A stretch of DNA of 16,953 nt, taken from JAPEKQ01 sp964597945 (GTDB lineage Bacteria; Joyebacterota; Joyebacteria; Joyebacterales; Joyebacteraceae). Each line of letters opens with the position of its first letter. The stretch's first letter is position 1. Under the pieces are notes generated by a model, which worked only from the letters and a program-made list of their open reading frames with translations, was not told the origin of the DNA and made no database searches. Below are positions 1 to 5,925 of this stretch, piece by piece. The position numbers were made by a program, and so were the translations under genes. The DNA lies in the NCBI GenBank assembly GCA_964597945.1, contig CAZRAD010000048.1, positions 1-16,953 on the forward strand, given 5' to 3'.

Positions 1-2
1 AC

Positions 3-2213
3 CGTCTGCTCGACGCGCGAAAGAAGGAGAAGGACGTCTTCCACGACATGGACCTCAGCGCCGAGGATCTCAAGTATCTCGCGGGGCAGTTCAAGGCGAA
101 GGTGAAGGAGCTCTCCGGCAAGGAATTCCCAGACGATCCGAGAGAGCAGCTCTGGGGCGCAATCCGCGCCGTGTTCCAGTCGTGGAACATCCAGCGCGCG
201 ATCAGCTACCGCCGACTCAACGACATCCCCGACGACTGGGGGACGGCGGTCAACGTCCAGGCGATGGTCTTCGGCAACATGGGCGAGGAGAGCGCGACGG
301 GCGTCGCCTTCACCCGCGATCCGGCCACGGGCGAGCGGACCTTCTACGGCGAGTATCTCCCGAACGCGCAGGGTGAGGACGTCGTCGCGGGCGTCAGGAC
401 GCCGCACCCGATCAACCTCTCTCAGAAGAAGGAAGGCGACGGCGAGTCCCTCGAGGAGATGATGCCCGAGATCTACGCATCGCTCGACGCCATCCGCGAG
501 AAGCTCGAGCGGCACTACACGGACACGCAGGACATCGAGTTCACCATCCAGCGCGGCAAGCTCTGGATGCTCCAGACGCGGACCGGCAAGCGAACGGCCG
601 AGGCGGCCGTACGAATCGCCGTCGAGATGGAGTCCGAGGGGCTCATCGACCGGAAGACCGCCGTCATGCGCGTCGACCCGGACCAGGTCGAGCAGCTCCT
701 CCACGAGCGCATTGATCCGAAGACCGAGTACGAAGCGCTCACCCGCGGTCTGCCGGCGTCGCCGGGAGCCGCCGTCGGTCGTGTCGTGTTCACGGCGGAG
801 GACGCGGTCGCGTGGGCCGAGGACGCCGACGAGGACAAGCACCGCACGATCCTCGTGCGCGAGGAGACGTCGCCCGAGGATATCGATGGCATGAACGCGT
901 CGCAGGGATTCCTCACGGCGCGTGGCGGCATGACGTCGCACGCTGCCGTCGTGGCGCGAGGCATGGGCAAGTGCTGCGTCGCGGGCGCCGGCGACCTCCA
1001 GATCGACTACCGCGCGAAGACCTGCACAGTCAACGGGACGACGCTCAGGGAGGGCGACTGGCTGACGCTGAATGGTTCCACCGGCGACGTTATCGCCGGG
1101 AAGGTGCCGACCGAGCAGCCCGAGCTCTCCGGCGCGTTCGCCACGCTGATGGAGTGGGCTGACGAGTTCCGCCAGCTCGGTGTCAGGACGAACGCCGATA
1201 CGCCCGAGGATGCGAAGACCGCGCGGAAGTTCGGCGCCGAGGGCATCGGCCTGTGCCGGACCGAGCATATGTTCTTCGGGGAGGAGCGTCTCCAGTACAT
1301 CCGCGCGATGATCATGGCGAACGACGAGACCGAGCGTCGCGAGGCGCTCGCGAAGCTGCTTCCGTTCCAGCGCGATGACTTCGAGGGGATCCTTGAGGCG
1401 ATGGCGGGACTGACGGTGACGATCCGTCTGCTCGACCCGCCGCTCCACGAGTTCATTCCGGGGACGGAGGAGGAGATCAAGGAGCTGGCGCGCGACCTGG
1501 GCAAGGATCCGGAGATGATGGTCGAGCGCGCGGCGATGCTTCACGAGTCCAACCCGATGCTCGGTCACCGGGGCTGCCGCCTCGGCGTGACCTACCCCGA
1601 GGTCTACGAGATGCAGGCGCGCGCCATCATGGAGGCGGCCTGTACGCTCGTGAAGCGGGGCATCGACGCGAGACCGGACATCATGATCCCGCTCGTCGGC
1701 GAGCCGAAGGAACTCTCGCTTCTCAGAGAACTCGTTCAGCGGGTCGTGATGGAGGTCATCAAGAAGAGCGGTGTCGAGGTCAACTACCACATCGGTACGA
1801 TGATCGAGATCCCACGCGCGTGTGTCGTGGCCGATGAGGTCGCCGAGTACGCCGACTTCTTCTCGTTCGGAACGAACGACCTCACGCAGATGACCTACGG
1901 GTACAGCCGTGACGACGCGGGGAGCTTCATCAAGGATTATCTGAAGCTCGGGATCCTGAGGAAGGACCCGTTCCAGTCGATCGACAAGCGCGGTGTCGGC
2001 GCACTCGTCAAGATGGCGGTCGAGAAGGGCCGCAGCGTCAACGACGAGCTCAAGGTCGGTATCTGCGGCGAGCACGGTGGCGATCCGGAGTCGATCAATT
2101 TCTGCCACCACGCCGGTCTCGACTACGTCAGCTGCTCACCGTACCGTGTCCCGGTCGCGCGCCTTGCGGCGGCCCACGCGGTTCTCAGAGCCAAGATGAA
2201 GGGCATGCGGTAG
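3..2213 (+). CDS. ppdK: Pyruvate, phosphate dikinase, 5' end missing
   Basis: Interconverts pyruvate, ATP and phosphate with phosphoenolpyruvate, AMP and pyrophosphate in the cytoplasm, linking glycolysis and gluconeogenesis. The frame is open from base 3, so the gene starts before the window. The 736 residues present lack about 150 N-terminal residues of the ATP-grasp domain, judged against family members of about 870-900 residues. The rest of the nucleotide-binding domain is clear (segments such as NDIPDDWGTAVNVQAMVFGN and NAQGEDVVAGVRTP). The swivelling phosphohistidine domain carries GGMTSHAAVVARGMG with the catalytic His at 939-941. The C-terminal PEP/pyruvate barrel has LCRTEHMFF, GTMIEIPRA, FSFGTNDLTQMT and GICGEHGGDP with the catalytic Cys at 2064-2066. 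It ends in the usual SCSPYRVPVARLAAA stretch. All key residues visible are intact. A terminator follows 51 bases downstream, so it is the last gene of its transcript. The ATG at 48 is internal, not a start. Confidence 0.97.
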   Translation, partial: RLLDARKKEKDVFHDMDLSAEDLKYLAGQFKAKVKELSGKEFPDDPREQLWGAIRAVFQSWNIQRAISYRRLNDIPDDWGTAVNVQAMVFGNMGEESATGVAFTRDPATGERTFYGEYLPNAQGEDVVAGVRTPHPINLSQKKEGDGESLEEMMPEIYASLDAIREKLERHYTDTQDIEFTIQRGKLWMLQTRTGKRTAEAAVRIAVEMESEGLIDRKTAVMRVDPDQVEQLLHERIDPKTEYEALTRGLPASPGAAVGRVVFTAEDAVAWAEDADEDKHRTILVREETSPEDIDGMNASQGFLTARGGMTSHAAVVARGMGKCCVAGAGDLQIDYRAKTCTVNGTTLREGDWLTLNGSTGDVIAGKVPTEQPELSGAFATLMEWADEFRQLGVRTNADTPEDAKTARKFGAEGIGLCRTEHMFFGEERLQYIRAMIMANDETERREALAKLLPFQRDDFEGILEAMAGLTVTIRLLDPPLHEFIPGTEEEIKELARDLGKDPEMMVERAAMLHESNPMLGHRGCRLGVTYPEVYEMQARAIMEAACTLVKRGIDARPDIMIPLVGEPKELSLLRELVQRVVMEVIKKSGVEVNYHIGTMIEIPRACVVADEVAEYADFFSFGTNDLTQMTYGYSRDDAGSFIKDYLKLGILRKDPFQSIDKRGVGALVKMAVEKGRSVNDELKVGICGEHGGDPESINFCHHAGLDYVSCSPYRVPVARLAAAHAVLRAKMKGMR

Positions 2214-2263
2214 GGTCTCAGGCTGACACGATCGGTTCGCGCGTCAGTACAGGGGTTACCAGG

Positions 2264-2300
2264 CGAGGCGGGGTCCCGAGAGGCCCCGCCTCGTTGGTTT
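2264..2300 (+). terminator. Intrinsic-type terminator after ppdK
   Basis: A perfect 10-bp GC-rich inverted repeat (CGAGGCGGGG at 2264-2273, CCCCGCCTCG at 2284-2293) has a 10-nt loop and is followed by the T/G-rich tail TTGGTTT. It sits 51 bases after the ppdK stop. The U-tract is imperfect, so termination may be partial. It overlaps an in-frame upstream TTG/ATG of the next gene, which argues that those codons are not the true start. Confidence 0.72.
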
Positions 2301-2340
2301 GATGCCAGGCTGCAATGTGGGCGGTGTTCGAAAGGGCCTT

Positions 2341-3444
2341 ATGCACAAGGACCATAAGCGGAGAACATCCTGGTCGTGCGCGTGCCTCCTCCTGACCATC
2401 TGGCTGTCGATTGCTGCCGTTCCCTGGTTCGGCGCGGGTCCTGTGCTGGCGCAGGGGATGAGCAGCTGGTTCGTCCTGCCGAATGTCTTCTACTCGCCGG
2501 ACACGGGATTCGGTGGTGGTGTGGCCGGCGCCCTCTTCCTCGAGTCGGCGGATACCGCTCGCATGTCATGGATTCGGGCGGCCGTCACGTACGCCGAGAA
2601 GAAGCAGTTCTCGGTCGAGTTCCTCCCAACGCTCTATCTTGGGGAGGGTGACTGGCGTGTGGAGGTCGAAGCGGCAGCCAGGGACTATCCCAGCGTGTTC
2701 TATGGCGTGGGCCGGAACGCTCGGCCGGAGGACGAGGAGGGGTTCTCGCTCCGGAGCTACGAGGCACGTCTGACGACGCTGAGGCGGGTCCTTCCGCGGC
2801 TGCATGCCGGTATGGCGTGTCGCTACTTCGACGGCTCAGTCACCGGGCTTGAGGCCGGCGGTCTGCTCGAAGAGGGCGATGTCGAGGGATGTGGCGGTGG
2901 GACGGTCTCTGGCGTCGGCCCCGTCCTGATGTGGGACACGCGGGACAGCGACACCTATACGCTGGCCGGAGCCATGGTCGAGATGTCGGCTGTCTTCCAC
3001 TTCGGGAGCCTTGGCAGCGACTACGACTTCATCCGGTCGGTTGTGGATCTCAGGGTTTTCGGAGAGGTCGTTCCCGGTCATTCGATCGGGATGCAGAGCT
3101 ACGTCTGCGCCGTGTCCGGTGATGTTCCGTTCTTCGAACTGCCCGCTTTCGGCGGGGTCCGGCATATGCGCGGGTACCAGGAGGGACGCTTCCGCGATGA
3201 CGTGTTCGCGACGATCCAGACTGAGTACCGGTTTCCCCTGTGGAGACGCCTGCGCGGCGCGCTCTTCGCCTCCGCCGGCGAGGTTGCGCAGGGAGCCGGG
3301 GGACTCTCATTCGCAGGTCTCGAGTATGCGGCGGGTGGCGGACTCCGATACCGCCTCGGCGAGGGCGGTCTCCATGTCCGTGTCGACTACGCCGTCGGGA
3401 GCGAGACCGGGGGGCTCTACCTCACGATCGGCGAGGCCTTCTGA
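2341..3444 (+). CDS. Omp85/BamA-type surface antigen beta-barrel, no POTRA domains
   Basis: Predicted 367-residue outer-membrane beta-barrel. I chose the ATG at 2341 because it begins a classic signal peptide (basic HKDHKRR, hydrophobic core, likely cleavage after VLA at residue 37) and has AAAGGG just upstream; in-frame TTG 2299 and ATG 2302 lie at the foot of the ppdK terminator. The mature part opens directly into barrel sequence (FYSPDTGFGGGVAGALF). It shows the Omp85 C-terminal hallmarks: GPVLMWDTRDSD, then FGGVRHMRGYQEGRFRD with the conserved loop-6 RGY at residues 277-279, and a C-terminal Phe. POTRA domains, which in BamA occupy hundreds of residues, are absent. This resembles the short bacterial surface antigen (D15) proteins whose clients are unknown. 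Folded barrel and family are likely; a translocation role is not shown. It lies between a terminator and a promoter, so it is probably monocistronic; I see no convincing promoter for it. Confidence 0.8.
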   Translation: MHKDHKRRTSWSCACLLLTIWLSIAAVPWFGAGPVLAQGMSSWFVLPNVFYSPDTGFGGGVAGALFLESADTARMSWIRAAVTYAEKKQFSVEFLPTLYLGEGDWRVEVEAAARDYPSVFYGVGRNARPEDEEGFSLRSYEARLTTLRRVLPRLHAGMACRYFDGSVTGLEAGGLLEEGDVEGCGGGTVSGVGPVLMWDTRDSDTYTLAGAMVEMSAVFHFGSLGSDYDFIRSVVDLRVFGEVVPGHSIGMQSYVCAVSGDVPFFELPAFGGVRHMRGYQEGRFRDDVFATIQTEYRFPLWRRLRGALFASAGEVAQGAGGLSFAGLEYAAGGGLRYRLGEGGLHVRVDYAVGSETGGLYLTIGEAF

Positions 3445-3544
3445 GCCGCCGGCCTTGCTCTCGGGGAATCGATGCGGCGCGGCATCGCGTCGCCGGGCCG
3501 CGTCTCCACTCCGCCCAAACCCCCAGCCGCAAGGGGCTTTCCGC

Positions 3545-3574
3545 TTGACGGCCCCTCATCTGACGGCCTAGAAT
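3545..3574 (+). promoter_or_regulatory. Sigma70-like promoter for the CxxC protein/polyferredoxin genes
   Basis: TTGACG (3545-3550) and TAGAAT (3569-3574) are separated by 18 bp. Each box differs from the consensus at one position. Transcription would start near 3581, leaving about a 100-nt leader before the GTG at 3683. The rest of the 238-base gap 3445-3682 holds no recognisable gene. Confidence 0.6.
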
Positions 3575-3682
3575 CGAAGAGTGTCCCATTCACGTGGAAT
3601 GATGTTTCACGCGTCGGACGATCGCATGTGCGGCGTCCGAAAGAGCGGCTCGACGGTCCGCCGGTGGGCGGGCACAACGTGG

Positions 3683-3826
3683 GTGAACTCCGTGCGTATA
3701 CTCCTTTTCACATTGTTCTTCATTCTCTTCGGCGCAGCCATCGCCTACGGCATCTCCATCGGTGACTTCTGGGAGACGCTCTCGAACGGTGCGATGATCT
3801 GCCTGACCTGTATCGGCGTCGCGTAG
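3683..3826 (+). CDS. Small membrane protein with C-terminal CxxC (resembles CD1871A family)
   Basis: A 47-residue protein from the GTG at 3683: one transmembrane segment (residues about 5-25, ILLFTLFFILFGAAIAYGI), a short linker containing GDFWETLSNGA, and a terminal ICLTCIGVA with Cys40 and Cys43. From memory this matches the pattern of the CD1871A family of CxxC-motif proteins, whose members end in ICLxCIG after a single helix. The next gene encodes a membrane polyferredoxin, so a role in metal or Fe-S handling or in redox coupling with that protein is plausible but inferred. The start is uncertain: no strong ribosome site is visible, GTG 3692 is an alternative, and the frame stays open back to a GTG at 3581, which coincides with the predicted transcription start and adds a basic, low-complexity stretch unlike this family. 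Confidence 0.6.
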   Translation: MNSVRILLFTLFFILFGAAIAYGISIGDFWETLSNGAMICLTCIGVA

Positions 3827-3864
3827 CGGACCTCGTGCTCCCGAAGCGGACCCTGCAGCTCGAA

Positions 3865-3906
3865 CGGGCTCCGTTTGCGGAGCGCCCCGGCAGAGACAGC
3901 GCCGGG
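3865..3906 (+). other. Two overlapping hairpins between the CxxC gene and the polyferredoxin gene
   Basis: GCTCCG (3868-3873) and CGGAGC (3878-3883) form a stem around a TTTG loop, extended by GG/CC across a one-base bulge. CCCGGC (3886-3891) and GCCGGG (3901-3906) form a second stem whose 5' arm shares bases with that extension. No U-tract follows, so I read them as intercistronic RNA structure rather than a terminator. Confidence 0.4.
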
Positions 3907-3946
3907 CGGAGGCGACCGAACGCGCCAGCGGAAGGCGGACGCACCA

Positions 3947-4861
3947 GTGAAGCGCATGATCGTACAGTTCATCGGTCTCCTCGCCACGAACTCGTACTTC
4001 GCGGCGATACCGAAGATGAGCTTTTACCAGGGCACCCTCAAGGGCGTCTGTGTCCCGGTTCTCAACTGCTACGCCTGCCCGATGGCGTGGGGGAGCTGTC
4101 CCGTCGGGACGCTCCAGCACTTCCTCATCGTGAAGGCGTTCCCCTTCTACGTCCTTGGAACGCTGGGCGCGATCGGTCTCTTCATCGGGCGGTGGCCGTG
4201 CGGCTGGCTCTGTCCGTTCGGGTGGTTCCAGGACATCGTCTACAAGCTCAAGCTGCCGAAGTTCACGGCCCCGGACTGGCTGAGACACGCGAAGTTCGTC
4301 ATTCTCTTCGTGCTCGTGGGAGGCGTGGCGTGGTGGACGATGGAGCCGTGGTTCTGCAAGATCTGTCCGGCCGGCACGCTCGGCGCGGGGCTCCCATGGC
4401 TCTTCTTCAAGTCGCAGGGCTCCGAATGGGCGGACGGGATGGATTTCACGACCACGATGTTCACGCTCAAGATCGTCATCCTGGTCGGGCTGGTCGTTCT
4501 TATGGGGATGATGAAACGTCCGTTCTGCCGGTTCATCTGTCCGTTCGGTGCGTTGTTCGGACTGACGAACAAGTTCAGCTTGCTCCAGATGAATGTCAAC
4601 CTCGACAGCTGTGCCATTGCGTACGCGAAGGGTTCGGACTTCACCAACTGCGCGACGTGCAGACACTGCTCGATCAACTGCCCGATGGACCTCAAGGTGC
4701 CGGAGCAGATCGGCAGCGTCGACTGTATCCGATGTATGAACTGCACGAGCTACGGTTCGCCCGAGTGGAGCTTCCGGTTGAGACGGGAGCAGAACTTCGG
4801 GGTGCCCCGGATCTCCGATGAGCCGACCGAACCGGTGCCGACCGAACCGGTTGTGATGTAG
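3947..4861 (+). CDS. NapH/CcoG-like membrane polyferredoxin (4Fe-4S binding protein)
   Basis: A 304-residue integral membrane iron-sulfur protein from the GTG at 3947. That start is preferred because GCGGAAGGCGG lies 8 bases upstream, and extending to TTG 3875 would add a charged, non-homologous stretch and run into a hairpin. Four Cys-rich elements of the family are visible: NCYACPMAWGSCPVG (41-54), CGWLCPFGWFQD (85-96), CKICPAGTL (137-145) and CRFICPFGALF (194-204), interleaved with hydrophobic helices near 60-82, 115-132 and 172-189. The C-terminal ferredoxin part has CATCRHCSINCP (235-246) and CIRCMNC (260-266). The second motif lacks its fourth Cys-Pro; Cys222 may substitute. Proteins of this type pass electrons across or along the membrane, or assist metalloenzyme assembly. 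The specific partner is unknown; the upstream CxxC protein is the best candidate. The short tail repeats EPTEPVPTEPV. Confidence 0.85.
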   Translation: MKRMIVQFIGLLATNSYFAAIPKMSFYQGTLKGVCVPVLNCYACPMAWGSCPVGTLQHFLIVKAFPFYVLGTLGAIGLFIGRWPCGWLCPFGWFQDIVYKLKLPKFTAPDWLRHAKFVILFVLVGGVAWWTMEPWFCKICPAGTLGAGLPWLFFKSQGSEWADGMDFTTTMFTLKIVILVGLVVLMGMMKRPFCRFICPFGALFGLTNKFSLLQMNVNLDSCAIAYAKGSDFTNCATCRHCSINCPMDLKVPEQIGSVDCIRCMNCTSYGSPEWSFRLRREQNFGVPRISDEPTEPVPTEPVVM

Positions 4862-4901
4862 TTCCCACCGAAGGACGCACCGCGTCCGGAAGGAGGAGGC
4901 G

Positions 4902-5684
4902 ATGGACTCGCCGAGCGGCGTCACCCAGGAGCTGGTGGAGCGCCTGAGTCGAGCGGACCGCCTCGTTGTCCTCACCGGCGCCGGCGTATCGAGCGAGAGC
5001 GGTATCCCCACGTTTCGCGGGAAGAACGGGCTCTGGGAGAACCTCGGAGCCGAAGACCTCGCGACCTGGGAGGCCTTCCAGAACGACCCCGAGCTTGTCT
5101 GGCGCTGGTACGAGTATCGTCGCCAGATGATAGCCGACTCGGCGCCGAACCCGGCACACACGGCGATCGCCGAACTCGAGAGGACCTGCGACGGTCTCAC
5201 GCTCGTCACGCAGAATGTCGACGGGCTCCACGCGCGTGCCGGAAGCAGGAACCCGATCGAGCTTCATGGCAATATTTGGCGGGGGAGATGTACGCGGGAA
5301 CAGACCCTCATCGACCTCCCGGACACTCCACTGCCCGAACTCCCACCCCGATGCGAGAGCTGCGGAGCCCTCGTCCGCCCGGACGTCGTCTGGTTCGGCG
5401 AGCCGCTGCCGCCCGAGGCGTACGACGCATCCTACGACGCGGCGAGCGACTGTGATGCGATGCTCGTTGTCGGGACATCGGCCCTTGTGCGGCCGGCCTC
5501 ATCGCTACCGCTGGTCGCCAAGCATGGTGGCGCGTTCGTCGTCGAGGTCAACACCGAGTACACGGCGATATCGGTCCTCATCGACTCGACGATCATCGGC
5601 CGTGCGGGGGAGGTCCTCCCGTCGCTCGTCTCGACGCTTGCGGATGCCCGCGCTGCTGTTCGAGCGGAGCCCCAGACGACCTAG
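4902..5684 (+). CDS. NAD-dependent protein deacylase, Sir2 family, class III type
   Basis: A 260-residue sirtuin that removes acyl groups from protein lysines using NAD, with nicotinamide and O-acyl-ADP-ribose as products. The ATG at 4902 follows an excellent ribosome site (GGAAGGAGGAGG). Motifs in order: GAGVSSESGIPTFRG for NAD binding, WYEYRR with Tyr70 and Arg73, TQNVDGLH, ELHGNIW with catalytic His122, RPDVVWFGEPLP, and VVGTSALVRPAS. The Tyr-x-x-Arg pair is the class III signature that binds the carboxylate of succinyl- or malonyl-lysine in SIRT5 and E. coli CobB, so desuccinylase/demalonylase activity is likely. The structural zinc site is incomplete: the second pair (CESC) is present, but the first is Cys-Thr-Arg-Glu, so one ligand is missing; CobB from E. 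coli is similarly reduced. It lies 40 bases after the polyferredoxin gene and is probably co-transcribed with it. Confidence 0.93.
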   Translation: MDSPSGVTQELVERLSRADRLVVLTGAGVSSESGIPTFRGKNGLWENLGAEDLATWEAFQNDPELVWRWYEYRRQMIADSAPNPAHTAIAELERTCDGLTLVTQNVDGLHARAGSRNPIELHGNIWRGRCTREQTLIDLPDTPLPELPPRCESCGALVRPDVVWFGEPLPPEAYDASYDAASDCDAMLVVGTSALVRPASSLPLVAKHGGAFVVEVNTEYTAISVLIDSTIIGRAGEVLPSLVSTLADARAAVRAEPQTT

Positions 5685-5720
5685 GCAGGCGAGCGTCGGC
5701 ATACCGCTGATACCGCGTAA

Positions 5721-5738
5721 ATGCCTGCATACAGGCAT
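5721..5738. promoter_or_regulatory. 18-bp palindrome, candidate operator
   Basis: ATGCCTG and CAGGCAT form a perfect 7-bp inverted repeat around CATA. It starts 36 bases after the sirtuin stop and ends 16 bases before the -35 box of the next promoter, a position suited to a dimeric regulator. No U-tract follows, which makes a terminator less likely. Confidence 0.45.
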
Positions 5739-5754
5739 GTTCCGCGCGTCCTGC

Positions 5755-5783
5755 TTGACCGCGTGCCGTGCGTCTGCTAGCCT
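5755..5783 (+). promoter_or_regulatory. Extended -10 promoter of the putative glucan operon
   Basis: TTGACC (5755-5760) is separated by 17 bp from TAGCCT (5778-5783), which is immediately preceded by TGC, an extended -10 element. The -10 hexamer alone is weak (three of six consensus bases). Predicted start near 5790 gives a leader of about 135 nt. Confidence 0.5.
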
Positions 5784-5818
5784 TTTCCCACCAATATGAC
5801 AACGACTGCAACGGCAGG

Positions 5819-5919
5819 ACCGGAGGAGAGCCGCCGCATCCCCCCGCGGGGTAGCGCATGCGGCTTCATCCCTCCGGTTTCGATGTATCGCCGCCGCATC
5901 TGGCGGCCCGTCTGAGGAG
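5819..5919 (+). promoter_or_regulatory. Structured 5' leader with alternative pairings, candidate cis-regulatory RNA
   Basis: ACCGGAGG (5819-5826) pairs perfectly with CCTCCGGT (5871-5878), and inside it GCCGCAT (5833-5839) pairs with ATGCGGC (5858-5864). The 11-mer GCCGCCGCATC recurs exactly 60 bases later (5890-5900), so ATGCGGC could instead pair with the second copy. That copy also forms its own GCCGCC/GGCGGC hairpin (5890-5895, 5902-5907). CTCC at 5872-5875 can pair with GGAG of the ribosome site (5914-5919). I do not recognise a known riboswitch class. The remaining bases of the 5685-5925 gap contain the palindrome and promoter described separately. Confidence 0.45.
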
Positions 5920-5925
5920 TCTCGA

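Noticed and set aside
3521..3540. Possible terminator after the Omp85-type gene (CCCC/GGGG followed by CTTT)
   Set aside because: Only a 4-bp stem with two competing registers and a short T run; too weak to list as a terminator.
3581..3682. N-terminal extension of the small CxxC protein from GTG 3581
   Set aside because: GTG 3581 coincides with the predicted transcription start; the extension is basic, lacks homology to the small-protein pattern, and has no ribosome site.
3835..4821. 328-codon + frame overlapping the polyferredoxin in another phase
   Set aside because: The product is Arg/His-rich without motifs, whereas the competing frame has the full Cys pattern.
3590..5209. 539-codon open frame on the - strand
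   Set aside because: It covers three well-supported + strand genes with conserved Cys and sirtuin motifs; the product is low-complexity Arg/Glu-rich sequence.
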